64,000 bases of DNA from CAWCUK01 sp963798775 (GCA_963798775.1 CAWCUK010000004.1:558001-622000), one strand, 5' to 3'. Numbered from the stretch's first letter, positions 44,123-52,744 are shown. Made by a program: numbers and translations. The notes: generated from the sequence alone by a model not told the origin.

Positions 44123-45393
44123 GGCCTTGCTCCCTTTTTATTCTCGGAACGAAGTTTAGCGGCATCTTCTTTTAATTTAGATAATTGTTTTAAAAGAGGA
44201 TAAACTCCATGCCACTGAACATAATCCGGTCCTTGCATATAAGCACCGAATTTTGCGGTTCGTCCGTAATAATGCCATAAATCAAAGGCATCAAAACTTA
44301 TTTGATGTTCAAATGGTTTATCGGAAATTATTCCGTCATTTACCAAGCTTTCTATAATTGTAGAAGCTTCTTTTACTTTGCCATTTACATAAGCCGTAAC
44401 GCTGTCCGCATGTAGATAAATATTTTCTATGAAAGGTTGAGAATGACAGTTAGCGCAGACTTGTTTCATTGCTAATCTGCCTTCTTCATAATTAGGCCGA
44501 TCGGAAGTAACAGCGGCAAATAAAAATTTAGATAATCTTCGTCCTACATCATGTGTTGTTCCTTGTGAACCGAAACCGCTCATATGGCATGTAGCGCAAG
44601 TAGGAGCCGGCATATCCTGCACCGAAAGTCTTCCCGGTTTTTGATCCCAATTCCATTTTTCACCGTCGGTCTGATACATTACTCCGTGGGCTGACTCATG
44701 ATAAATTTCCATTTGAGGATGATCCGGACCTATATGACATTGCCCGCAAATTTCCGGTTTTCTTGCCTGAGATAAAGAAAATTCATGGCGAAGATGGCAT
44801 TTATTACAGTTCCCGATGCTTCCGTCTTTATTGGGTTTCCCAATTGAATGGCATGTTTGGCAAGCCATTGGAGTTACCGAAGATCCTTCAATATCGAATA
44901 ATGAATTTCTTGTTGCGGTAATTATTCCGTTAGGGCCTCTATTAGCTTCGGGAATAGTCTCAATTACTTTCTTTTGTTCCGGGGAAAAATCATCTAAACC
45001 TGATAATGCAATCCATGCAGGCGCTCCGTGTCTACTGTGATCAAATTGTTTCTTTTCGGAAGGATGGCATGTTCCGCATTGTTTGGGTGTTGGAGAGGTT
45101 GTAATAAAAAATCCTTGATGGTCAATTCCCATAGGATTTGATCTTTCAACACCGTGGCAGTCAATACATTTAACTCCGGATTTTGCCATCGTACTCATCG
45201 AATATTGATTTACAATATCGGGGGTAACTCTTTTATGGCATGTAGCGCATTTATCTGAGCCGCCATATGAAACTTGTTTTACGGTAACTTTCTCGCCGCC
45301 CGTTGGTAATTGTGTGAAGAGATAAATGAAGATTATGGCAACAACTGTTATTATAAATCCTATCACTAGAGTTCTTGGTAATTGTTTAGCCAT
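44119..45393 (-). CDS. Octaheme cytochrome c, hydroxylamine oxidoreductase-like
   Basis: 424 residues. One N-terminal membrane anchor (about 8-28), then eight CxxCH sites (Cys49, 76, 106, 178, 196, 216, 266, 313). The C-terminal part matches the HAO family in layout: AFDLWHYYGRTAKFGAYM followed by QGPDYVQWHGVYPLL. It is attached to the periplasmic side of the membrane. HAO-like enzymes oxidise hydroxylamine or hydrazine or, in other lineages, reduce nitrite to ammonium. Tyr391 may match the tyrosine that crosslinks to heme P460 in oxidising enzymes; an alignment is needed. First gene of a two-gene operon. Confidence 0.88.
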   Translation of the reverse strand: MAKQLPRTLVIGFIITVVAIIFIYLFTQLPTGGEKVTVKQVSYGGSDKCATCHKRVTPDIVNQYSMSTMAKSGVKCIDCHGVERSNPMGIDHQGFFITTSPTPKQCGTCHPSEKKQFDHSRHGAPAWIALSGLDDFSPEQKKVIETIPEANRGPNGIITATRNSLFDIEGSSVTPMACQTCHSIGKPNKDGSIGNCNKCHLRHEFSLSQARKPEICGQCHIGPDHPQMEIYHESAHGVMYQTDGEKWNWDQKPGRLSVQDMPAPTCATCHMSGFGSQGTTHDVGRRLSKFLFAAVTSDRPNYEEGRLAMKQVCANCHSQPFIENIYLHADSVTAYVNGKVKEASTIIESLVNDGIISDKPFEHQISFDAFDLWHYYGRTAKFGAYMQGPDYVQWHGVYPLLKQLSKLKEDAAKLRSENKKGARP

Positions 45394-45522
45394 CGGACAC
45401 TCCGTTTTAATATGTTGTGAAAGAAATTATAATTCAACTTAAGATTAATGATTGAATCTATCAAATATATCTTTTTTACATATTCAATAATTAATAATAA
45501 GAGCGGCAAAAATAGTAATCCT

Positions 45523-46479
45523 TTAGGCGTTAACTTTTTCTAAAGTTCTTCTTAATCTGTCTTTATCTTCTCCGTCAAACCAATCTTCTATTAATTTAAA
45601 TGAAATTGAAACTTTCGGAGAAAGTTTTAGAGTTCCATTATACAATTTTTCTTCTATCTCATCTCTGGAAAACCACTGAGCGTCTTCAAGTTCTTCATCA
45701 ATTAAAGTAATTTTGGTACTGGCGGCGGAAGCTAAATAACCTATCATTATTGAACCGGGAAAAGGCCAAGGCTGACTGGAATGATAACAAATTTCCTTTA
45801 AGTCAATACCGGTTTCTTCTTTTACTTCTCTCGCTACGGCCTGCTCTAAAGTTTCCCCCGGTTCAACAAAACCGGCAATGGTTGCATATTGATGTTTCTG
45901 CCACACAGCTTGCCTGCCGAGTAAACATTTATCTCCTTTGTGTACAAGAACTATAATTGCAGGATCGGTGCGCGGAAAATATTCTGAATTACATTTAGGA
46001 TTTGAACAGACTATTTTATGTCCGGCGTCTTTTATAGAACTAATACTTCCGCATTTCCCGCAAAATTTATTATTTTTCTGCCAATGAAGAATCGCCTTTG
46101 AATAAGAAAGTAAAGCGGCGTCTTCTTGCGGAAGAAGCGGTGCCATTTTTCGAAGGTCTTTAAATTCTCCGAGTTGTAAAATTTTCTGCAGAGAAGGGGA
46201 GTTTTCTATATTTATCGCGAAGTAAAATTTTCCTTCAAATTCTCCCAATAAAGATGAAGATGAAATATCCTCTGATGAAAGCTGACTTTTCCTCAAAAAA
46301 ATAGGTTCTGTTTTACCGTTATCTAAAAATAAATTTTTCGATTCCCAAACAGGAATAAAATAAGATTCTGGGGAATTTAATAAAGCATTCAAACGTTTTT
46401 CATCTGAGCGAAAATTGCTTTGCCTATTCAATTTATTGCTATTAAAAAAATTTAGTGATGATTTTTCGTAATGATTCAT
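45523..46479 (-). CDS. nudC: NAD(+)/NADH pyrophosphatase (Nudix)
   Basis: 318 residues. N-terminal domain, then a zinc ribbon (CGKCGS, later CSNPKC, Cys about 141-160), SEYFPRTDPAIIVLV, and the Nudix box GFVEPGETLEQAVAREVKEE. The NudC-specific sequence SQPWPFPGSIMIGY follows. It hydrolyses NADH to NMNH and AMP and in bacteria removes NAD caps from RNA. It lies 12 bases downstream of the gene at 46492 on the same strand, so it is probably in one unit with it. Confidence 0.95.
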   Translation of the reverse strand: MNHYEKSSLNFFNSNKLNRQSNFRSDEKRLNALLNSPESYFIPVWESKNLFLDNGKTEPIFLRKSQLSSEDISSSSLLGEFEGKFYFAINIENSPSLQKILQLGEFKDLRKMAPLLPQEDAALLSYSKAILHWQKNNKFCGKCGSISSIKDAGHKIVCSNPKCNSEYFPRTDPAIIVLVHKGDKCLLGRQAVWQKHQYATIAGFVEPGETLEQAVAREVKEETGIDLKEICYHSSQPWPFPGSIMIGYLASAASTKITLIDEELEDAQWFSRDEIEEKLYNGTLKLSPKVSISFKLIEDWFDGEDKDRLRRTLEKVNA

Positions 46480-46491
46480 TTTATTTCTATT

Positions 46492-47427
46492 CTAAATAAG
46501 TTTTTCAATTTTTGTTCTCATTCCGGCTAAGCCTTGTAATCCGCCGGTATGTATTGCTAATATTTTGGTTTTTTTAGGAAAATAATTTTTATTGATTAAA
46601 TCATAAATTCCATAAAACATTTTTCCGGAATAAACCGGTTCAAGAGGAATTTTATGCTTATCCTCAAAATTTTTTATAAATTCTATCAATTTGGCGTTTA
46701 TCTTCGCGTATCCGCCGAAGTGATAATTTAAATTTATTTCCCAATTATTAAATTGTTTCCCGACGGATTTATCAAGCAAAATTTTAACATCATTAACCAG
46801 AAAATCAGCTCCTTTTAAAACCGCGAATCCTAAAGCTTTACTTCTTCCGTCTAAACCGGAAATAATTCCGGCCAAAGTGCCTCCGGTTCCACAAGGGACG
46901 CAAATATAATCATAATCTAAATAAGTAGAGTTGATTATTTCGGCACATCCTTTAACTGCCAGTTCATTTGAACCTCCTTCGGGGATTAAATAAAAATTGC
47001 CGAATTTATTTTTAAGGGAGCTTAATAATTTAGGATTATATTTATCTCGGTAAGTTTTTCTGTCTATAAAATGTAATATCATTCCTTTCTCTTTTGCAAA
47101 ATCTAAGGTAGGATTTGAAACCTTTTCACCTCTGATTATTCCGATGGTTTTAAAACCAAAATATTTTCCGGCGGCGGCTACCGCGTATATGTGATTTGAA
47201 AAAGCGCCGCCAAAAGTAAGCAGATTTTTGTGATCATCATTTATTGCTGCAATTAAATTATATTTTAACTTATGCCATTTGTTTCCCGAAACTTCGGCAT
47301 GTATTAAATCTTCGCGTTTCACAAATATTTTAATATCATGATTTGTCCGGAAATTATTTTGCAATTTTACAATCGGAATTTCCGGGGTATTAAAAAATTC
47401 TATTATTTTTTGTTTTTTATCTTCCAT
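46492..47427 (-). CDS. PLP-dependent ACC deaminase / D-cysteine desulfhydrase family enzyme
   Basis: 311 residues of the fold-type II PLP family. FVKREDLIHAEVSGNKWHKL has the lysine that holds PLP. TFGGAFSNHIYAVAAAGKYF follows, then PEGGSN and CVPCGTGGTLAG for phosphate binding. The family covers 1-aminocyclopropane-1-carboxylate deaminase and D-cysteine desulfhydrase. The two activities cannot be split by eye, though bacteria of this type more often use the second. It is upstream of nudC. Confidence 0.88.
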   Translation of the reverse strand: MEDKKQKIIEFFNTPEIPIVKLQNNFRTNHDIKIFVKREDLIHAEVSGNKWHKLKYNLIAAINDDHKNLLTFGGAFSNHIYAVAAAGKYFGFKTIGIIRGEKVSNPTLDFAKEKGMILHFIDRKTYRDKYNPKLLSSLKNKFGNFYLIPEGGSNELAVKGCAEIINSTYLDYDYICVPCGTGGTLAGIISGLDGRSKALGFAVLKGADFLVNDVKILLDKSVGKQFNNWEINLNYHFGGYAKINAKLIEFIKNFEDKHKIPLEPVYSGKMFYGIYDLINKNYFPKKTKILAIHTGGLQGLAGMRTKIEKLI

Positions 47428-47638
47428 AACAAATAAAATTATAAAGAAGTATTTTCTGAGTTAAAAAATTTATGTTTTCATCCTCACTTAAATCACAATA
47501 TTTGGTAAATATCACAGTACAGGAAAAACTTTAACTTTAGATTTATTACCGGAACGAGTAAAATAAAAAGAAGTTTATAACTAATACATAGAATTGATAA
47601 ATAAAAATTTTATTTAATATTAAAAAAGAGGAATAGAT

Positions 47639-48007
47639 ATGTTAAATGATCAATTCAAAAACTATAGAAGTAATATTAGTATAAAGAGCTTCGAAAATAA
47701 GCTTTATATTGATCCTCAATATGGAGCGGAAGAATCTCGTTCTACAATAAATTACGCTATATTTTCCAGTAAATGGGATATTGAGGAAATAGGGGAAGAT
47801 AACCAAATTAAAATTATTCATCGTGAAAGCGGCGATAGTATAACTTTAGCGTTTAATTCACGGTATGATAAAATACAATTTGTCAAAAATATTTACGCGT
47901 CCCGCCCAATAAAACAAATTGGTAGAGGAATGAATTTAGAACAATACGCAAACCTGCATTTGAAACCAAAATTAGAATCTTTTGTTGATAAAGTTTTAAA
48001 AAATTAA
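47639..48007 (+). CDS. Hypothetical cytoplasmic protein
   Basis: 122 residues, no signal peptide or membrane segment. Mixed alpha/beta composition with FENKLYIDPQYG, KWDIEEIGEDNQIKIIHRES and a C-terminal helix. AGAGGAATAG precedes the ATG. No family recognised. It is separated from csgE by a strong terminator and is not part of the curli operon. Confidence 0.6.
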   Translation: MLNDQFKNYRSNISIKSFENKLYIDPQYGAEESRSTINYAIFSSKWDIEEIGEDNQIKIIHRESGDSITLAFNSRYDKIQFVKNIYASRPIKQIGRGMNLEQYANLHLKPKLESFVDKVLKN

Positions 48008-48032
48008 AATAAATAATTTTATCCTTTGTGCT

Positions 48033-48070
48033 AAAAGCTTCAAAAATATTTAAAATTTTGAAGCTTTTTC
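48033..48070 (+). terminator. Rho-independent terminator
   Basis: AAAAGCTTCAAAA (48033-48045) pairs with TTTTGAAGCTTTT (48056-48068), 13 perfect pairs with a T-rich end. It isolates the curli operon from the gene before it. Confidence 0.9.
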
Positions 48071-48098
48071 ATTTTATGGCTAAAAATTTTTCTTTCCT

Positions 48099-48113
48099 GT
48101 TAAATAATTTAAC
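48099..48113. promoter_or_regulatory. Palindrome upstream of the curli operon
   Basis: GTTAAATAATTTAAC is a perfect 15-base dyad with a central A, 113 bases upstream of csgE. It could be an operator. It could also be chance in AT-rich sequence. Confidence 0.25.
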
Positions 48114-48226
48114 TTACTTTAGTTTCCCACCTCTTTATTTAGCCCATTTAATTAAAAAAACTTAACTATTCTTAATGGCATATTTGTTGAACTCTCCTAA
48201 ACATCTTTAATAAAAAATGTCTAACA

Positions 48227-48652
48227 ATGAATCGGGAAAATATACTTCATCTTTTTCTCATAAGTCTGTTACTTACCAATTTAATTTTTGCTCAAAAGCA
48301 TGAACTTAAACACGGAGCTGATATAGAAATTGGTTCATTAATTGTGGATGAAACACAAACTAAACTAGGCCATGATTTTTATGATCAATTCTTTTCAAAC
48401 TGGCCCTCACCGGAAGGAAATACAAATTACACAATAATTATTTCGGAAAAACCGATTCCGGGCACGGGAACACAAGTTACTGTTACTCTTAACGATTTGA
48501 ATATTTATCAAAGAATTCTGCAACCAAGATTTGATGTAATTGAAGCTTCGGCTATTGAAGCCGTAAACATTACTTTTCAATTTTTACAAAATTATGAAGC
48601 TATAGTTAAAGAATTGGAAGGTGAAGATTTAAAAGGTACCGGCATTTATTAA
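48227..48652 (+). CDS. csgE: Curli assembly factor CsgE
   Basis: 141 residues, signal peptide ending near IFAQK. CsgE hallmarks: GSLIVDETQTKLGHDFYDQF, FSNWPSPEG, YTIIISEKPIPGTGTQV, RILQPRFDVIEASAIEA. CsgE is a periplasmic factor that caps CsgG and brings curlin subunits to the export channel. First gene of the operon csgE-csgF-csgG. Confidence 0.92.
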   Translation: MNRENILHLFLISLLLTNLIFAQKHELKHGADIEIGSLIVDETQTKLGHDFYDQFFSNWPSPEGNTNYTIIISEKPIPGTGTQVTVTLNDLNIYQRILQPRFDVIEASAIEAVNITFQFLQNYEAIVKELEGEDLKGTGIY

Positions 48653-48674
48653 ACAAATTATAAGGAGAAATTTT

Positions 48675-49097
48675 ATGAATAAATTTCTTTTAATCATATT
48701 CGGAATAATTTGCTTATTCCTTTTCACTTCGGAAATAAGCGCTCAGCAGTTTGTTTATCGTCCAATTAATCCTTCTTTCGGGGGAGATGCTTATAATGGT
48801 TCCTGGCTTTTAGCACAGGCACAGGCACAAAATAATATTTCAGAAACCTCGCAAGCCGCGTCATCTTATAACCGGAATCCTTTAGATGATTTTAAAGATA
48901 ATTTAAATCGCCAGATTTTAAGTCAGATTAGCCGGCAATTAGTCTCTACATCTTTTGGTGAAAACGCTTTATCCAAAGGGCATTATGAATTAGGAGATTA
49001 TGTTATTGATGTTCTTCCGTCTGATCAAGGAGTGAATATATCAATACTTGAAGCCAGCACTGGAAATGAGACAACAGTAATAGTTCCATATTTCTAA
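48675..49097 (+). CDS. csgF: Curli assembly factor CsgF
   Basis: 140 residues, signal peptide ending near SAQQF. The mature N-terminus QQFVYRPINPSFGGDAYNGS is the part that inserts in the CsgG pore. CsgF helps anchor and nucleate curli at the cell surface. AAGGAG precedes the ATG. It sits 22 bases after csgE and 14 before csgG. Confidence 0.93.
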   Translation: MNKFLLIIFGIICLFLFTSEISAQQFVYRPINPSFGGDAYNGSWLLAQAQAQNNISETSQAASSYNRNPLDDFKDNLNRQILSQISRQLVSTSFGENALSKGHYELGDYVIDVLPSDQGVNISILEASTGNETTVIVPYF

Positions 49098-49111
49098 AAA
49101 CAGGATTTAAA

Positions 49112-50497
49112 ATGAAAAAAAGAAAAATAATACTTACTGCTCTACTTCTTATAAGTACCTATCTCTTTTCCGGGTGTGCTTCTTATTTTAGTCCTCTTTC
49201 TACATCACCGGCAAGACTTGGCCCGGTTACGGAAATGAATAAAGAATTATCCGCGCTTCCCGCGCCGAATGAAAAAATAGTAGCTGCTGTTTATAAATTT
49301 AGAGATCAGACGGGGCAGTATAAACAAACAGAAAACGGCACCAGTTGGTCTACGGCAGTTACTCAAGGAGCAACATCTATTTTATTACGTGCTTTAGAGG
49401 AATCAAATTGGTTTATTCCGATTGAAAGAGAAGGTTTATCAAATCTACTGAATGAAAGAAAAATTATTCGTTCAAGCAGAATGGAATACGGGCAAAGTGA
49501 AAATAATCAGCCGGTTTTGCCGCCTTTATTATTCGCGGGAGTAATTCTTGAGGGTGGAATTATTTCCTATGAAAGCAATATAATAACAGGAGGAGCCGGC
49601 TTAAAATATTTTGGGGTAGGAGCTAATGGACAGTACAGGGAGGACCGTGTCTCAATTTATTTGAGAGCGATTTCAACACAAAGCGGAAGGATTTTAAAAA
49701 CGGTTTACACCACTAAAACCATTCTTTCACAAATGGTAGATGTAAACTTCTTCCGCTTTGTAAATTTTAAAAGACTTTTAGAAGCTGAAACCGGTTTCAC
49801 TTATAATGAACCCACGGAAATGTGTGTAACAGAAGCAATAGAAAAGGCTGTGCATAGTTTAATTATTGAAGGTGTTTTAGATAATCTTTGGACTTTGAAG
49901 GATTCCTCTGATATGAGTTCGAATGTTATAAAAGAATATGTTAAAGAGAGAAATGAAAACAAGGGGTTGGATTATTTCGGACGGGAAATAACTAAAAATA
50001 GTGAATATGGTTTTGGAATTGCGACCGGTACTCAACTTTATTCGGGCGATTTTCCTAATGCTGTTTATAAACCGGCCACGGAGCTTAGTTTAAAACTGCA
50101 CCTTTCCCAGGAAGCATCTTTAGATTTTTGTTGGGGTTATAGTCAATTAAAAGCACAACGATATTTTGAATCAAATATATACTCAATGGAAATAAAAGGA
50201 AAATACCAATTGGCTTCCAACAGCAGGATATCACCATTTTTTATAGGAGGTGTAGGACTTTTGCATAGCAGTGCGACAAATTTCAAAAAGAATGAGAATA
50301 TTCCGAATAATTCTCTTTTAGGATCTGTAATCGCAGGTGCGGGAATAGAACTTAGGATATTAAAACCTTTAGGGTTAAACGTATCTATAGATTATCATTA
50401 TATAATTGCGGACAATATCGACGGAATGAGCATCGGAAAATTAAATGATGCTTTCTGGGGTGCAAAAGTAGGATTTACTTACTATATCGATTTATAA
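49112..50497 (+). CDS. csgG: Curli secretion channel CsgG with a C-terminal barrel-like extension
   Basis: 461 residues, whereas Escherichia coli CsgG has 277. Lipobox YLFSGC (Cys22), then the CsgG core: VAAVYKFRDQTGQYK, TSILLRALEESNWFIPIERE, RVSIYLRAISTQSGRILKTV and AIEKAVHSLI, to about residue 275. The final 170-180 residues after GREITKNSEYG look like an outer-membrane beta-barrel of the eight-strand kind: alternating strands such as YSMEIKGKYQ, RISPFFIGGVGLL and the aromatic last strand FWGAKVGFTYYIDL. CsgG forms a nine-subunit pore for curlin. The fusion is unusual to me. Confidence 0.92.
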   Translation: MKKRKIILTALLLISTYLFSGCASYFSPLSTSPARLGPVTEMNKELSALPAPNEKIVAAVYKFRDQTGQYKQTENGTSWSTAVTQGATSILLRALEESNWFIPIEREGLSNLLNERKIIRSSRMEYGQSENNQPVLPPLLFAGVILEGGIISYESNIITGGAGLKYFGVGANGQYREDRVSIYLRAISTQSGRILKTVYTTKTILSQMVDVNFFRFVNFKRLLEAETGFTYNEPTEMCVTEAIEKAVHSLIIEGVLDNLWTLKDSSDMSSNVIKEYVKERNENKGLDYFGREITKNSEYGFGIATGTQLYSGDFPNAVYKPATELSLKLHLSQEASLDFCWGYSQLKAQRYFESNIYSMEIKGKYQLASNSRISPFFIGGVGLLHSSATNFKKNENIPNNSLLGSVIAGAGIELRILKPLGLNVSIDYHYIIADNIDGMSIGKLNDAFWGAKVGFTYYIDL

Positions 50498-50804
50498 TTA
50501 ACATTTGTAAAACTAACAAACTATCGAGGAGGTGAATTACAATGTACTGAAGTTATTGCAGATAAATATGGTAGTGCTAGAGTGTCTCTTTACACAAAGT
50601 GTAAAGATTTCCCAACAGCCCTAACACCACCAAAGTCTTTAATGTTAATCTCAAAAAAAAACCTTGAGATAAATTACAAAATGGCTTTTATAAAAGCCAA
50701 TGGTATTCATTGAAATCAGAAAGATTTCAATTTAGTTGAATTGTTAATTTTTGACAATTCAATTTCAAAATAACTTAATTTTAAGAAATTGAACGAGGAA
50801 AGAA
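50498..50804 (+). promoter_or_regulatory. Hairpin-rich leader of the curlin gene, with minimal ORF
   Basis: 307 bases. AGGAGGTGA (50528-50536) is a very strong ribosome site followed by ATG-TAC-TGA (50542-50550). Then hairpins: 50588-50606 (8 pairs), 50648-50670 (7), 50682-50699 (7), 50709-50731 (9) and 50736-50762 (9). The ribosome site of csgA (CGAGGAAAG) follows. One frame from 50546 to 50713 is open but has no start; it may be chance. Confidence 0.55.
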
Positions 50805-52061
50805 ATGAAAAAATTATTTGCATTCATAGCAATAGTGGCTTTTGCTGGCATGCTTCATGCACAAGGCAATACTGCGACAACTAATCAAACCGGGCCTGAT
50901 AATGCCGCTACCACAACACAACTAGGCGCTGGTAATTATTCTCTTTTAACACAAACTTCAGCAACTTTTTTCCCGCGCGGAATGACTGCAACTATAGAAC
51001 AAACAGGAAATCTCAATAGTTCAGACGTTTCTCAGGGTGAATTTGGGCAGCATTTTGCAACTGTTACTCAGATGGGAAATGAGAATAATGCTTTAGTTCA
51101 TTCTTTAAGAAATAATGAAACAGCGACTGTTACACAAACAGGAAACATGAATGACGCTGACCAAAAGCTTCATGGTGATTTTGAAGAAACATCCATTGAA
51201 CAAGTTGGAAACCATAATAAATCAAAACAAACAATTGGTGATTATGGTACCGCAGGTGTCGGTAATTATTTTAAAGGTATTCAAACAGGTAATGGAAATA
51301 TACTTAGCCAAAATTTATCTACCAATTATGATTTCGTTTCAACAGGAAATACTGCCTACTCAACACAGATAGGAGATCATAATAGAGCAATTCAGGATAT
51401 CGGTACGGCTTCAACATTTTCCAGCTTGAATGCCTTAAATATAGATCAAAGCGGTGATATGAATTTAGCAAGACAAACCGTTCTTGGAAATTCAAATACA
51501 GCGGCTATTACACAAGAAGACGATGATAATACCGCAACCCAATACCAAGAAGGTGATGGAAATTCCGCTTCTATTTCTCAAAGAACCTTCACTACGTTAA
51601 ATGATAATTTGCACACTCAAGTTCAAGTTGGTGATAATAATATAGCTAAAGCTAATGTATTTAACGGAAACAATGAAGGTCATCAAGTTCAAAGAGGCGA
51701 TGATAACTGGTCACTGTTACAGCAAGCCGGAAGATTTAACTCAGCAGATATGCGCCAAATAGGCGACGCAAATTATGCATTTTCTAGAGTTGTTTCCGGA
51801 AATTCAAATACTATTGATATGACCCAAAGAGGTGATGATAATATCGGAACCATTAGAGTAGAAGGCTCATATAACTCAGCTACATTACTACAAAAAGGCG
51901 ATTTAAATGAATCCGGTAGTATGCCTTATTACTCCGATGATTATGGTATTTACCAGCATGGCGATTCTAACAGCGCAGAATTACGTCAAACATCAGACTC
52001 AAACGTTGGTTATATCTTCCAGGAAGGTAATAACAATTCTTCAGTTATATCACAGCACTAA
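50805..52061 (+). CDS. csgA: Curlin repeat protein, major amyloid subunit candidate
   Basis: 418 residues, signal peptide ending near MLHAQ. The mature protein is made of about 18-20 imperfect curlin repeats with Gln/Gly/Asn ladders such as TIEQTGNLN, TVTQMGNEN, TVTQTGNMN, DMTQRGDDN and YIFQEGNNN. This is far more repeats than the five of Escherichia coli CsgA. It should fold to a beta-solenoid amyloid on the surface once exported through CsgG. It could also be called a CsgA/CsgB hybrid. The leader and its own weak terminator suggest separate high expression. Confidence 0.9.
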   Translation: MKKLFAFIAIVAFAGMLHAQGNTATTNQTGPDNAATTTQLGAGNYSLLTQTSATFFPRGMTATIEQTGNLNSSDVSQGEFGQHFATVTQMGNENNALVHSLRNNETATVTQTGNMNDADQKLHGDFEETSIEQVGNHNKSKQTIGDYGTAGVGNYFKGIQTGNGNILSQNLSTNYDFVSTGNTAYSTQIGDHNRAIQDIGTASTFSSLNALNIDQSGDMNLARQTVLGNSNTAAITQEDDDNTATQYQEGDGNSASISQRTFTTLNDNLHTQVQVGDNNIAKANVFNGNNEGHQVQRGDDNWSLLQQAGRFNSADMRQIGDANYAFSRVVSGNSNTIDMTQRGDDNIGTIRVEGSYNSATLLQKGDLNESGSMPYYSDDYGIYQHGDSNSAELRQTSDSNVGYIFQEGNNNSSVISQH

Positions 52062-52067
52062 ATAATA

Positions 52068-52098
52068 AACCCGCAGCAATAAAAACTGCGGGTTCTTT
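52068..52098 (+). terminator. Attenuating hairpin between the curlin genes
   Basis: AACCCGCAG (52068-52076) pairs with CTGCGGGTT (52086-52094). The tail CTTTAA is weak, and the next ATG is 16 bases away, so partial read-through is likely. Confidence 0.75.
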
Positions 52099-52109
52099 AA
52101 AATATAATT

Positions 52110-52640
52110 ATGAAAAACATTTATAAAATATTGATAGTTTTATTTGTACTTAATATCCCTTCATTAAGTCAAATAAATAATCAGCTTTATATAGATCAGA
52201 TTGATAAAAATTCCATTAATAATTATTTGCAGGATGTTTATAAATATTCGCAGTATCAGAACTTAAAAGATAATAGCCTTCAAAATATTACATCCATGCA
52301 AAATAATTTAGCATATTCCTTTCAGTGGGGAAATAACAACCAGTCGAATATGAATTTAGATGGTATAAATAACACGTCTTTTTCTGTGCAGCTGGGAAAT
52401 AATAATTTTTATAATCTATTACTTACCGGAGATAAAAATTATTCATATATCCTGCAAAACGGAGATGGAAATAACATCTCTCAAGATTTAAGAGGCAATG
52501 AATTGAATTATATAATAGTTCAAAACGGAAATTCTAATTTAGTGGATCAAGTAGGAACCGGCAGTCAAGCTAAACCATATGAAATTCATCAAAGCGGTAG
52601 TGGTTTAAAATTAAAAATTATTAATGGAAGTGTCAGATAA
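52110..52640 (+). CDS. csgB: Minor curlin, CsgB-like
   Basis: 176 residues with a signal peptide (ends PSLSQ). It has fewer and more diverged curlin repeats: SFQWGNNNQSNMNLDG, SVQLGNNNFYNLLLTG, ILQNGDGNNISQDL, IVQNGNSNLVDQVG. The last repeat departs from the pattern (IHQSGSGLKLKIINGSVR), as in CsgB whose end anchors the nucleator. Function as nucleator is inference from size, repeat divergence and position after the major curlin. Confidence 0.8.
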   Translation: MKNIYKILIVLFVLNIPSLSQINNQLYIDQIDKNSINNYLQDVYKYSQYQNLKDNSLQNITSMQNNLAYSFQWGNNNQSNMNLDGINNTSFSVQLGNNNFYNLLLTGDKNYSYILQNGDGNNISQDLRGNELNYIIVQNGNSNLVDQVGTGSQAKPYEIHQSGSGLKLKIINGSVR

Positions 52641-52644
52641 AATT

Positions 52645-52680
52645 TTCCACTCTCCTTTAAGGGGGGAGTGGGACATTATT
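52645..52680 (+). terminator. Terminator after the second curlin gene
   Basis: TTCCACTCTCC (52645-52655) pairs with GGGGGAGTGGGA region (52663-52673) with G-U pairs, followed by a weak T tail. Confidence 0.6.
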
Positions 52681-52744
52681 TTGAAAAGCATATTGAAATT
52701 TTTACAAAATAAAATTCTAATAATATATTTGGAGAAAATTAGTT

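Noticed and set aside
45452..45464. TTGAATCTATCAA upstream of the octaheme cytochrome as an FNR box
   Set aside because: The half sites are separated by five bases, not the six required, so it is one base short of the FNR consensus.
50546..50713. Open frame (TEVIADKYGSARVSLYTK...) in the curlin leader as a gene
   Set aside because: No start codon in frame and the hairpins explain the sequence as well; kept only as an alternative in the findings.
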